Shown in pieces: positions 47,217 through 58,655 of a stretch of 64,000 nucleotides of DNA. The stretch lies in NCBI RefSeq assembly GCF_965363235.1, contig NC_134846.1, forward strand, positions 77,226,724 through 77,290,723, read 5' to 3'. Source of the DNA: Mytilus galloprovincialis. Taxonomy: Eukaryota > Mollusca > Bivalvia > Mytilida > Mytilidae. Position numbers and translations under genes: made by a program. Positions within the stretch are counted from its first letter, which is position 1, and every line of letters starts with the position of its first letter. The notes under the pieces are model-generated. The model saw only the letters and a program-made list of their open reading frames with translations. It was not told the DNA's origin and did not search any database.

Positions 47217-50200
47217 GATGGCTTTTAAAGAGGATGGGGGTTTACAGAATAGAGAGAACTTTGTGACGGCTTTTAAAGAGGATGGGGGTTTACAGAATAG
47301 AGAGATATTTGTGACGGCTTTTAAAGAGGATGGGGGTTTACAGAATAGAGAATAATTGTGATGGCTTTTAAAGTGGATGGGGGTTTACAGAATAGAGAGA
47401 AATTTGTGACGGCTTTTAAAGAGGATGGGGGTTTACAGAATAGAGAGAAATTTGTGACGGCTTTTAAAGAGGATGGGGGTTTACAGAATAGAGAATAATT
47501 GTGATGGCTTTTAAAGTGGATGGGGGTTTACAGAATAGAGAGAAATTTGTGACGGCTTTTAAAGAGGATGGGGGTTTACAGAATAGAGAGAAATTTGTGA
47601 CGGCTTTTAAAGTGGATGGGGGTTTACAGAATAGAGAATAATTTGTGATGGCTTTTAAAGAGGATGGGGGTTTACAGAATAGAGAGAAATTTGTGATGGC
47701 TTTTAAAGAGGATGGGGGTTTACAGAATAGAGAGAAATTTGTGACGGCTTTTAAAGAGGATGGGGGTTTACAGAATAGAGAGAAATTTGTGATGGCTTTT
47801 AAAGTGGATGGGGGTTTACAGAATAGAGAGAAATTTGTGATGGCGTTTAAAGAGGATGGGGGTTTACAGAATAGAGAGAAATTTGTGATGGCTTTTAAAG
47901 AGGATGGGGGTTTACAGAATAGAGAATAATTTGTGATGGCTTTTAAAGAGGATGGGGGTTTACAGAATAGAGAGAAATTTGTGATGGCTTTTAAAGAGGA
48001 TGGGGGTTTACAGAATAGAGAGAAATTTGTGACGGCTTTTAAAGAGGATGGGGGTTTACAGAATAGAGAATAATTTGTAACGGCTTTTAAAGAGGATGGG
48101 GGTTTACAGAATAGAGAGAAATTTGTGATGGCTTTTAAAGAGGATGGGGGTTTACAGAATAGAGAGAAATTTGTGATGGCTTTTAAAGAGGATGGGGGTT
48201 TACAGAATAGAGAATAATTGTGATGGCTTTTAAAGAGGATGGGGGTTTACAGAATAGAGAGAAATTTGTGATGGCTTTTAAAGAGGATGGGGGTTTACAG
48301 AATAGAGAATAATTTGTGATGGCTTTTAAAGAGGATGGGGGTTTACAGAATAGAGAGAAATTTGTGATGGCTTTTAAAGAGGATGGGGGTTTACAGAATA
48401 GAGAATAATTGTGATGGCTTTTAAAGAGGATGGGGGTTTACAGAATAGAGAGAAATTTGTGACGGCTTTTAAAGAGGATGGGGGTTTACAGAATAGAGAA
48501 TAATTTGTGATGGCTTTTAAAGAGGATGGGGGTTTACAGAATAGAGAATAATTTGTGATGGCTTTTAAAGAGGATGGGGGTTTACAGAATAGAGAGAAAT
48601 TTGTGACGGCTTTTAAAGAGGATGGGGTTTACAAAATAGAGAGAAATTTGTGATGGCTTTTAAAGAGGATGGGGGTTTACAGAATAGAGAGAAATTTGTG
48701 ATGGCTTTTAAAGAGGATGGGGGTTTACAGAATAGAGAGAGAAATTTGTGACAGCTTTTAAAGAGGATGGGGTTTACAGAATAGAGAATAATTTGTGACG
48801 TATTTTAAAGAGGATGGGGGTTTACAGAATAGAGAGAAATTTGTGATGGCTTTTAAAGAGGATGGGGGTTTACAGAATAGAGAGAAATTTGTGATGCCTT
48901 TTAAAGAGGATGGGGGTTTACAGAATAGAGAGAAATTTGTGATGGCTTTTAAAGAGGATGGGGGTTTACAGAATAGAGAGAAATTTGTGATGGCTTTTAA
49001 AGAGGATGGGGGTTTACAGAATAGAGAGAAATTTGTGACGGCTTTTAAAGAGGATGGGGGTTTACAGAATAGAGAGAAATTTGTGATGGCTTTTAAAGAG
49101 GATGGGGGTTTACAGAATAGAGAGAAATTTGTGACGGCTTTTAAAGAGGATGGGGGTTTACAGAATAGAGAGAAATTTGTGATGGCTTTTAAAGAGGATG
49201 GGGGTTTACAGAATAGAGAGAAATTTGTGACGGCGTTTAAAGAGGATGGGGGTTTACAGAATAGAGAGAAATTTGTGACGGCGTTTAAAGAGGATGGGGG
49301 TTTACAGAATAGAGAGAAATTTGTGACGGCTTTTAAAGAGGATGGGGGTTTACAGAATAGAGAGAAATTTGTGACGGCTTTTAAAGAGGATGGGGGTTTA
49401 CAGAATAGAGAGAAATTTGTGACGGCTTTTAAAGAGGATGGGGGTTTACAGAATAGAGAGAAATTTGTGACGGCTTTTAAAGAGGATGGGGGTTTACAGA
49501 ATAGAGAGAAATTTGTGACGGCGTTTAAAGAGGATGGGGGTTTACAGAATAGAGAGAAATTTGTGATGGCGTTTAAAGAGGATGGGGGTTTACAGAATAG
49601 AGAGAAATTTGTGATGGCTTTTAAAGAGGATGGGGGTTTACAGAATAGAGAGAAATTTGTGACGGCTTTTAAAGAGGATGGGGGTTTACAGAATAGAGAG
49701 AAATTTGTGACGGCTTTTAAAGAGGATGGGGGTTTACAGAATAGAGAGAAATTTGTGACGGCTTTTAAAGAGGATGGGGGTTTACAGAATAGAGAGAAAT
49801 TTGTGACGGCTTTTAAAGAGGATGGGGGTTTACAGAATAGAGAGAAATTTGTGACGGCTTTTAAAGAGGATGGGGGTTTACAGAATAGAGAGAAATTTGT
49901 GACGGCTTTTAAAGAGGATGGGGGTTTACAGAATAGAGAGAAATTTGTGACGGCTTTTAAAGAGGATGGGGGTTTACAGAATAGAGAGAAATTTGTGATG
50001 GCTTTTAAAGAGGATGGGGGTTTACAGAATAGAGAGAAATTTGTGACGGCTTTTAAAGAGGATGGGGGTTTACAGAATAGAGAGAAATTTATGACGGCTT
50101 TTAAAGAGGATGGGGGTTTACAGAATAGAGAATAATTTGTGATGGCTTTTAAAGAGGATGGGGGTTTACAGAATAGAGAGAAATTTGTGATGGCTTTTAA

Positions 50201-50425
50201 AGAGGATGGGGGTTTACAGAATAGAGAGAAATTTGTGATGGCTTTTAAAGAGGATGGGGGTTTACAGAATAGAGAGATATTTGTGACGGCTTTTAAAGAG
50301 GATGGGGGTTTACAGAATAGAGAGATATTTGTGATGGCTTTTAAAGAGGATGGGGGTTTACAGAATAGAGAGAAATTTGTGATGGCTTTTAAAGAGGATG
50401 GGGGTTTACAGAATAGAGAGAAATT
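47217..50425 (+). repeat. 48-bp minisatellite, about 67 units
   Basis: Unit GATGGCTTTTAAAGAGGATG + GGGGTTTACAGAATAGAGAG + AAATTTGT. Because 48 is a multiple of three and the unit has no stops, long frames stay open: 446 codons on the plus strand (48795-50135, motif AFKEDGGLQNREKFV) and 586 on the minus strand (48758-50518, motif FSLFCKPPSSLKAITN). The left part is more diverse, with GAGAATAATT variants that add stops, 47-base units that shift frame, and a three-unit higher-order pattern near 47217-47640. The right part (48795-50135) is homogeneous. It lies upstream of the found RPS19BP1-like exons, so probably in an intron. Taken as non-coding by default. Confidence 0.9.
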
Positions 50426-50465
50426 GGCAAAATATGTACAGAGTAGAGAAAAATATGAAGAATAA

Positions 50466-50940
50466 TGAAAACAATGGCCTATAAAAAATGCAAAAATGCA
50501 GAAATGAAGGACCATCAAAGAGTACTGCTTCAGTTGGTAAAGTTAGGATGATTTAAGCACTTCCAATTTTCTTTCAATGATTATGACACATCTACTATAA
50601 AAAAAAAAAAAAAAAAAAAAATTTTCAATAACAAGAAATCCACGTCATGTCAGATGATTCTTTTACACATATCTTGTCCTTATCATAAGTTTACTTAAAA
50701 AAAAGAAAAATGAAATGGTAATTCCATATCAAAAATAATGTTTGAGTCTTTTGTTGAATGATTATCGACTATAGTTTAACTATTGAGAAGAAGGAATAAC
50801 ACAAAAGTGAATGTAAAATTAATGACATTTATTCTCTCTAGTTTAGCTAGCAACTATCAATCAGTCTTAATGATGCATATTTGTTATACATATTTATGCC
50901 CTACATTGATAGAACCATTAGAGTTAACCACATATTACAG
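50466..50940. other. Unique AT-rich spacer
   Basis: Contains a 24-base A run at about 50598-50621 and no recognisable gene. The N-terminal part of the minus-strand minisatellite frame (to 50518) falls here. Confidence 0.4.
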
Positions 50941-51743
50941 CAGACTATGCGAAATACGTCGGACCGTCGGACAAATCCGGTGAATAATGGATCGGTCTGG
51001 TAAAATTTTGTTGAATTCCGGTCCGAATGTCCGGTGTTTTTTTTCATGGAACATTCTAGCAAAATTGCCAAACGATCTCAAATTCATTTTCATCTTTATT
51101 ATTCACCACAGCGATGTTTATTTTGTTCAACCGCTAGCTTTATGCCGAACATCGACAACCAGTAATGTGTAAATCCGGGTAAAAACATATCTGACTGTCA
51201 AAAACAACAATGGATGCCATCATTGGCACAACCGGAAATGTAAATAAAACCGGATCAGATTCTGGGAACGGATAAGGATAATTCCGGGTTTGCCGATTTA
51301 AATACCATAAATGAATAAAAATCCAAGCAGATCACAAAATTTAGCTATGAAATATAACCACAAGAATTGAAAACCAAAAGATATATGAAAAAGAAAGAAG
51401 AAACAGGAAATAATATTTTATACAGAAACTCTAAATTATGTTTAGTTCACAAACATTGTCAAAATCCAATAAAATGGGACATTACTCTTCACTGAAATGC
51501 ATTCAAGCAATTGTGCACAACTTTCATAACAATATCCCCTCTTGTTACATCATTTTGTTTTAATTTTTGCATTTCGGGGAGGAGTAGGGCACAACAAAGT
51601 CATATGTTTGTTGTTTTTTGTCGGATAATATACAATTAGATGTAAAAAAAAATTGGTCTGGTAAAATTTCATTCGGTCTGGTAAAGCTAGGATGCTTACC
51701 AGACCGAATGTCCTGTAAAAATAAAATTCATTCGCGTAGTCTG
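50941..51743. mobile_element. hAT-like non-autonomous element, 803 bp
   Basis: Ends CAGACTATGCGAA and TTCGCGTAGTCTG, inverted repeats of 13 bases with one mismatch. They are flanked by TATTACAG (50933-50940) and TATTACAT (51744-51751), an 8-base target duplication with one mismatch. Inside are repeated GGTCTGGTAAAATTT and GTCCGGTGTTT / ACCAGACCGAATGTCC words in both orientations. No transposase. CA...TG ends plus 8-base duplications are the hAT signature. Confidence 0.8.
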
Positions 51744-52401
51744 TATTACATAAATTTAACTAAATTAAAGTTTATACATCCAGGTGGTTAACCAGCTTCA
51801 GCAATATTTAGTATGGCAATACCATTCTACTTATCATTGATATTGAAAACAATAAACAGTAGAAATTCTTTATCAATGTGCTATACCAACTTGTACTAGT
51901 AATATTGACATGAAAAATGATTTTCTTTTCAACAAATTCATTTATATTATTGTATAAGTGGCAGGTTCTTACATTACAAATTCCATAAATAACCATTTCA
52001 GTGCAATTGCCTATACATGTAATTGTTTTTAATAATTTGCTTTCAATTTTGTTAAAATGATAAATTCGCCAACAAATACAAATGACAAATATGTCTGAAT
52101 GCTTGCTAAATGTTCTATCTTTATAAACCATTTATCATTTATATATACCAATCAATTTATATTTTCTAGTATATATATGAGTTTTATCTATGGAGACTCA
52201 GCTGTCATAAAACATACAAGATTAAAAGCCAATTTAGTTATTTAGCAACAATTTTCCTCTGAACTCTTGCTGTTAAAACTAGCTGTATCCCTATTAGATT
52301 CCAAGAACTTTTAAATCAACAGCTATGTTATCCCCAAAAATCTAATGAGATTGATTTACCCAACAAGCACAATCTGAAAGCAGTGATGTAATCTAATAAA
52401 G

Positions 52402-53288
52402 TAGTGTTGTCAACGGTTAACCGGTTAACCGTTCGAATGACCGAAAACAGAACAGCAAAAACGCTAACCGGTTAACCGAACTTTTTTTTCAATTTTAATA
52501 GATTTGATATAAATTTGTATTGAAATCATTAAATAGTTGTGTTTTCTTTAAAAATTGTCATGGTAATTAATTTGACCGATCAATTGTCCATTGTATTAAT
52601 TAGTACTGTTAATCCAAAAATATAAAATTTATTAGAACTTGTCTCTCAGCTCGGGGCAAGATCTTAAGGAAACATAATTAGTTTCATATTTTTTTAACAG
52701 CAATTTTTAATCAGTAATACATTTAAATTTTACGATTAACTTCATTATTGCATTTTTGATCTTATATTGTGTAGACCTACATCTGAATGTGCAATCTCCG
52801 TCGTGCAAGTCTTTGTCATACTTTAAACTAAATGCTCACTCAAAAACTGTAAAAAGCAAACCAACGTGAATGTAATCAATGTATACTTGATGGTACGAAT
52901 ATCAGGATTAATCAATTTTAATTGAAACACCTCACATTATTTTCGTAGACAACAACAAAAATGGAAGAATCACCGGTTTCAGACATATTCAATTCTACGA
53001 GATCAAGACAGTTTTTTGTTTATTTTTAAATTTGAAGTTAGTACAAACGCCACAAACTTTATAAAACCAAAGGCCAAACTTCAATTCATCGTATTATAAA
53101 AACATAAACGTATGACTTGGATGGAATGTAGACACATTGACACTCATACCACATCTTCTTATATCGATGTGTAGGGTACTATTGAGAAGGCCCTAAAACA
53201 TAAACTTAAACTACCGGTAAACCGGTTAATCGGTCGAATAATTGTATGAGTAACCAGTTAGGCAACAGTGTACGATTTGACAACACTA
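52402..53288. mobile_element. hAT-like non-autonomous element, 887 bp
   Basis: Perfect 12-base inverted ends TAGTGTTGTCAA / TTGACAACACTA inside a perfect 8-base target duplication TAATAAAG (52394-52401 and 53289-53296). Next to both ends are ACCGGTTAACCG-type palindromic words (52413-52480 and about 53212-53232). The middle is AT-rich with a scrap resembling repeat tails (CATTGACACTCATACCACATCTTC, about 53135). No transposase frame. Confidence 0.88.
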
Positions 53289-54359
53289 TAATAAAGTGAA
53301 CAAAAAAAATCTGAAAGCAACAACTAAGAGATAACCAATGGTCTAAAGAATTCAATGAAAATTTAAATCAATTTCAAAAACAGGGTTTTCAGTTTATTAT
53401 CTTGAACCAATTTACAGTACAATAACTCTGGGACATTGAAAGTGGAAAAACAACAAATATTGTACATTTATTCTAACAATCACACTACATTTATCTGGTA
53501 ACCACAAAATTCTTAATTTTTCACACAATTATTGCGAACCAGTTGAAAGTTTACCACAGAGTCGTCTGCTCTTGACCAAGGTATTTAAACTTTTGTAAGT
53601 TTACTTGTCCCATTGATTCAATACAATATAGTGCGGTGACTGAAGGCAGATTTTTTTTAATTTAATCTCCCTGACCGAACACACACCTACATAATATATC
53701 ATTGGAAAGAGGAAATCGTGTACTATAATAATATGCCTGTCATCAGGACTTGATATGGTCACATTTTTTTTTAAATTGAGGTTAAAGGTCATATGTAAAA
53801 ATCTGTGAAAATTTGGGAGGGTTTCAATTTTGGGCATTTTTTCTATTTCTAAACTCTACCTAAATACAAATAATACTGTTTTGTCTTTAATAATGTTTGT
53901 TATTATACATAAACCTTAATCATTGAGATTTTTTTATCAAAAAAATTCCTAAAACGACTTTTTATAAATAAAACTTCAAAAATCAAGTTTTTAACCTATA
54001 AAATGTTTAGAGCACCTTAACCTTATGAAAAATATCAATTTCAGGTAAAAATCAAGTGTCATGCAGGACAATACTTTAAAATTATTTTTTAAACTGTCAT
54101 AGTGGGTGAGGTATCAAACCAAAGCCATTGAACACTACAGTCAAATATGACCTCATATTGAATTTGCGAATACTTCAGTTTTTTTTTATAGACTACTCGT
54201 TGCTTTTGGTTTTTTTTCACAATTATTACTGCTACCACAGTATTATCTTTTGTAATTGTGTATTTAACTCTGGTTAATATCTATTACATTATAGGTTTTG
54301 TAACTATATCCCCCCTTTTTTCCCTTGCAACGTACTACAAACTTCAAAAGTATTCCATA

Positions 54360-54690
54360 TAAAAAAAAGAAGATGTCATATGATTGCAAATGAGACAACT
54401 CTCCAAATGAGACCAAATGAGACATAAAACAATTATAGGTCCCATACGGGCTTCAACAATGTGTAAAATTCATACTGCATAGTCTTTAATTCCCGAAATG
54501 AATAATGTAAAAAAACAAAAATCTAACGGCCTAATTAACATGATTAATGTACAAAATAAATAAGAAAGAAACAAATATAGTATAGAGAAACAAACGGCAA
54601 ACACTGCAGTACCGTCTCGTGACTTGAAACAGACACATACAGAAAGTGGCGGGGTTTAACTTTTTTAAGGGCACGTCAACACTCCCCTAA
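54360..54690 (-). repeat. Dispersed repeat A, reversed copy
   Basis: GAAGATGTCATATGATTGCAAATGAGACAACTCTCC at the left and AGACACATACAGAAAGTGGCGGGGTTTAAC near the right mirror 3008-3345. Diverged, with a duplicated AATGAGAC segment. Confidence 0.65.
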
Positions 54691-55009
54691 CCTCGGGGCT
54701 TGAACCATGTGTACAAGCTTTATACCAAATCAACCGTTATCTCCATCATCTTCATTTTCATCAACCGTCACAAGACGTGTTTTAATATTTCTACACATTT
54801 CACTCATGGCAACAGGTCTGCAAATGAAAGGTTCTGCTGAAAGCGAACACGTTATTTTGAGTTTTTCTTTACAAGTACAGACAAGATATTGTAGGAAGTC
54901 CAAAGACATTTGTTCCTAAAAAATACCAGCTTCAAACCATCCCTAGGCTATCAATTCATCCAAGATTTAACAGAGATCTAAAAGGGGGGTTAGGAAGGTG
55001 TGATGACAT

Positions 55010-56091
55010 CCATATGCTTGTCTGCAAAGATGCTGGGGAAACATTATACGAGACGTACACACTATCTTGAATTCGCTCAATTTCATGGTTGGCAACACAT
55101 TAGATAGCGTCGCACTTTACTTTAAGAAGCATAAAATCCTTTGGCACTCAATGTTTCAACAAGGTGTTTTGAACCAAACTCATGGTACATTTGTAAAGCC
55201 AATCCTAAATTAAAAGGAGTAAAACAAAAACGATTGCCTCAACAATTGCATTTCCACAATTTCTCTGGTGCCATTTCCTGAGAAAAATCTTGGCTGTATG
55301 CAGTTTCATTGAGTAACCATAGAATGAATTGCAATAACTACGAAGGCATTGACTGAATTAAGAAGGAAGAGACAATTCATCCGAAGTTGGGTAGTCTCTT
55401 TAGAGTTTCGATGTCTTTTCTAAGTAAACTTGCAGCGAAATGAAATTAATATCTGTCCATTATTTGTATCTATTACAGTTGACATTGAGATTTTGAGGTC
55501 AGTTTTCAATTGACTAGAAGCTTATATGGCATCATAAATAGTTATTTTGCTACTAAATATTACGTTTTATTTGCCTTGAACTTGTTAAAGTTGTTTGACA
55601 ACTGAATTTCTATAGAAATGAATGAGTTTAGACTGCATTTTACATGTAGAATATTTTAAATTAGAATCAGCGGTCAGAAATGATCTATCTTTATCAAGTA
55701 ACGGTGTCATGAGGAATGACCAATAAATCGTTGTCAATAGCCAAAATAAAATTAGTAAAAGTAGTATCGTGTTCTGAGATATCTGCTTCCACGGGTTTGG
55801 ATTTTTTTTATTTTGTTTTTAGCAAATAATTTGTAATGCAACCAAAGTGACAGAGTGCTTGAAGTTTAAAAGATGGACGGGAAACTATTTCAACTTTAAC
55901 TTTATCTGACACGGATGATACATTTTTAATACGCTCATCTGATTCAAAGTCTTGAATAATTTTTTTATCTTTCTAAAATGTTTGTTGCAACAAAATATAC
56001 ATGCGCTCCGGTTGAACGACTGCATTCTAGAACGTGTACAAATACCCGAAACTGAGGGACAATTAACAGTCAGATAATTGTATGTCGTCAT
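55010..56091 (-). pseudogene. Decayed mobile-element protein (unnamed mollusc family)
   Basis: Minus-strand pieces in order: an open stretch from 56091 with a Cys-rich core SFNRSACIFCCNKHF, then, after frame breaks, LGLALQMYHEFGSKHLVETL and SAKGFYAS around 55110-55200, then ADKHMDVITPS near 55005-55035. The order (an N-terminal CxxC block, then an LGLALxxYHEFGSKxLVxxLxxxGF block, then an AD-x-x-x-D block) resembles large uncharacterised proteins repeated in mussel and oyster genomes. I know these only as putative mobile-element products. Several stops and frameshifts make it dead. It sits inside the 53629-57209 inverted repeats, so it may be the remains of that element's own protein. Confidence 0.4.
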
Positions 56092-57210
56092 TAAATAATA
56101 GAGTAGAAGCTTCTAAAAGGGGGAACACATATGTTTACTTGTTTAAGTTTTGTAGTATGAACGATGATAAACTGCCTGCACGGAGTTCTTCAAATTAACA
56201 GATATGGCATGAAACATCTTGATGTTCACCTCATCCAATCTTTTATGCAATGCAGATACACAAATCGACTTCCCTAATCTGGTAAATTGACTCAAAATTT
56301 CAATCGAGTTTTTTTTTTTTTTTTTTTTGGAATATTATGCACTGGATAAAATTTAAAGACTTTTGTCTTTTCTTTGGACTTAATGGAGCAAGTTGCAAAG
56401 GACTTGGCACGGAATATTCACTGAAACTATCCGTCAATTATTTTGATTTTACAATAAGACTTTTCTGACAAAGTATATTTGATGTTTTATAACGAAAAAA
56501 CATAGAATATAAACATATACAAACAAATTATGTGGCATATATCATTGCACTTTAATTGAAAATATGTGTATATAATAGCGAAAAAGGTAGTTATTTTATA
56601 TATCATTTGAGAGCAAATTATTGACTAATACACAAAATGTGACGGAAGGCAAGTGATTGAGTTCCATGTTGAAGTTGAAGATTTTTACTCCATTCTTTTT
56701 CCATTGATTTCTTAAGGTTTTTTTTCTTATTTTGGTTCCGAAATTTTATCACTTATTAGTTTTATTAAATACTGTATGCTTAAAATATTATGGGATATTT
56801 TTAATTAATACTATGAAGAAGAAACTAAAGTTTGAGTCTGAATTTGCAGTTAAAATTACCTCAATTTTAAATAGTCTAAACTTCACAAATTTTATTGATT
56901 AGAAGGAAATAAAATACCGAATAGAATATTTTGACATATAAGAATAGCTTCAGGAAAAACTATTTCAATTAAATGTAAGCAAACATACACATTTTTTCAT
57001 TTTGAAAAAGGGGGGTTGAAACTCTCCAATATACTACCAGTCATAAAAACGACTTTTTAGAAAAATGTGACCGTACAAAATTCTGACGACAGGGCAAAAA
57101 CTAAAGAAGACATATTTGTCTTTAAGTTAAGACCATTTTTAGCCGTGTGTTATTTGGGGAGATTAAACTCGCGATCTAGACGACTTTTTACACTTCTGTC
57201 ACCGCACTAA

Positions 57211-57850
57211 TAGCTTTTGTTTTCTATGTAGTTTATTCACTTGGACCTTTAAATTTCTTCTAGGAGAAATCTATCACTCATTGATTAATTTGCCTGACCA
57301 AAAAAATATCTTCTTTGTTGATTGAAATACATGTATAAACTCAAATAAACTGCATGTGATACAGTATTTATTCAATATCAATAATATATTTTCAATCTGT
57401 TCAATATAAGCACCGATTTAATTATAAAAAGTTTATTTCTGATTTTTTTTTTAACTACTGCATGCATTTATGTTTCAAAGAATTTGCATGTTTTTTGTGG
57501 TTGTTCAATTATAAAGAATACATTTATGAAGACCTTTATTTAAACATTATCATTTCAAGTTTTTACTTATGAACAGACTGAAAAAAAAGCAAGGTAAAAT
57601 GTTGAAATTTGATCAGAAATCAACTTTTAATTTTTAAATCAGTGTTTATATCAAACAAATTGAAAATGTGTTATTGATTGAATAAATACAACATCACATG
57701 CATTTTCATAATCACTTATTTGTACATGTATTTCCATCATTGACAGTTCAATTTTTTGTTCAGGTAAATTAATCAGTGAGTGATAGATTTCTCTTGCAAG
57801 AAATTTAAAGGTCCCATTGAATAAACTAAACAGAGAACAATAGCTGTTGT
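57211..57850. repeat. Inverted duplication, arms about 240 bp
   Basis: 57211-57450 and 57600-57850 are inverted, diverged copies. Shared words include GACCTTTAAATTTCTT, GAAATCTATCACTCA, TTAATTTGCCTGA or its variant, GAAATACATGTA, and GCATGTGAT with TATTTATTCAA. The spacer is about 150 bases. On the minus strand the right arm is open (57651-57923) and encodes FKFLAREIYHSLINLPEQK. The left arm keeps a matching but broken frame, so the source may once have been coding. Confidence 0.7.
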
Positions 57851-57876
57851 ATTTGTTAGATGGGACAATAGAACTT

Positions 57877-58160
57877 ACATCCCAGCTCCTTTGTTCTAAC
57901 AGGTGTGATCTGAGCCGGATCACCCCTACCAGATCACCCCAGTTTGAGTTTCTTTGTTATGCATGCTTTCCTTTGTTCTGTAACATTTTGGCGGGAATGT
58001 CAAATCTATTATAAAACTTATAATTAAATATACAATTATACGGAAAAGACTATCTATCAAAATTCACGTAGAAAAAAATCCAGTGTATATGCTGGGATTC
58101 GAACTCAAGACCTTTAGCATATCAAGCCACGACACAACCACTACACTAGGACGACTGGAT
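57877..58160 (-). repeat. tRNA-derived SINE with intact pol III boxes
   Basis: Minus-strand head CCAGTCGTCCTAGTGTAGTG: box A TAGTGTAGTGG lies at plus coordinates 58138-58148 and box B AGTTCGAATCC at 58095-58105, about 33 bases apart as in a tRNA. The body continues to GGAGCTGGGATGTAA at 57877 and includes the inverted GGGGTGATCT/AGATCACAC words. A truncated relative lies at 9781-10019. It is the best-preserved RNA polymerase III promoter in the window. Confidence 0.8.
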
Positions 58161-58566
58161 ACAAACTGTCAGTAATTTAACATACTTAAAGGAAGCAAGA
58201 TATTTTATAAGTGGGGCGAGTTGTCAGACCTTTATTCAGTGGGGTTTAAACCCTTTTCGTTAATAAGTGAGTTGTCAGTGATTGTTCAGTTTGATTTTAC
58301 ACTTCTTCAAAAGTGGGGCGAGTCGGTAAACAAGAGTGGGGCGATTGTTTTCATAAAGTGGTGATATAGGTTGGGCCGATTGGCCAGTGGGGCGAGTTGA
58401 CATTGTTTGATATCTACTCATCGTGTTCGGGGTCAAAAAGGGTATAAATCATATACATGTAGGAATGTATATAGTGTATTATAATGGTTGTGTGGCGTTC
58501 TTAACTAGATTTTATGAATTGTAAATGGTTTTTCGTCTAATCTAAAACAGCTGGGATTTCGGACTT

Positions 58567-58630
58567 GGTGTGTCAGTGTTAGATCACCCTCTGGGCTCCG
58601 GCCATCGGGGTGATCTTACACTGACACACC
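58567..58630. repeat. Hairpin 4 (GC-rich apex)
   Basis: GGTGTGTCAGTGTTAGATCA + CCC pairs with GGGTGATCTTACACTGACACACC with one mismatch. The apex is about TCTGGGCTCCGGCCATCG. No repeats of the arm sequence elsewhere in the window. Confidence 0.8.
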
Positions 58631-58655
58631 GTGTCATCGTGGGATAACTATTCAT

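Larger units (their letters stand above)
53629..57209. mobile_element. 3.6 kb inverted-repeat DNA element with decayed coding region
   Basis: Ends TAGTGCGGTGACTGAAG and, reverse-complemented, TAGTGCGGTGACAGAAG. The similarity extends, with gaps, about 65 bases inwards (TTTAATCTCCC then AACACAC). ATA lies on each side, perhaps a 3-base target duplication. The interior contains a reversed repeat A copy (54360-54690) and the decayed minus-strand frame at about 55010-56091. The superfamily is not assigned. Confidence 0.6.

Noticed and set aside
47217..50425. Regular repeat array as CRISPR
   Set aside because: No unique spacers: units are contiguous and almost identical, and the genome is animal.
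48758..50518. 586-codon minus-strand frame and 446-codon plus-strand frame as genes
   Set aside because: Both are explained by a stop-free 48-bp unit; neighbouring units of the same array carry stops and frameshifts. Kept only as a finding.
51808..52131. 107-codon minus-strand frame as a missing RPS19BP1 exon
   Set aside because: It shows no resemblance to the basic N-terminal half of that protein and no suitable donor phase.
58085..58160. A functional tRNA gene on the minus strand
   Set aside because: The boxes are good, but acceptor and anticodon stems do not pair and the unit is followed by a repeated body; it is a SINE head.
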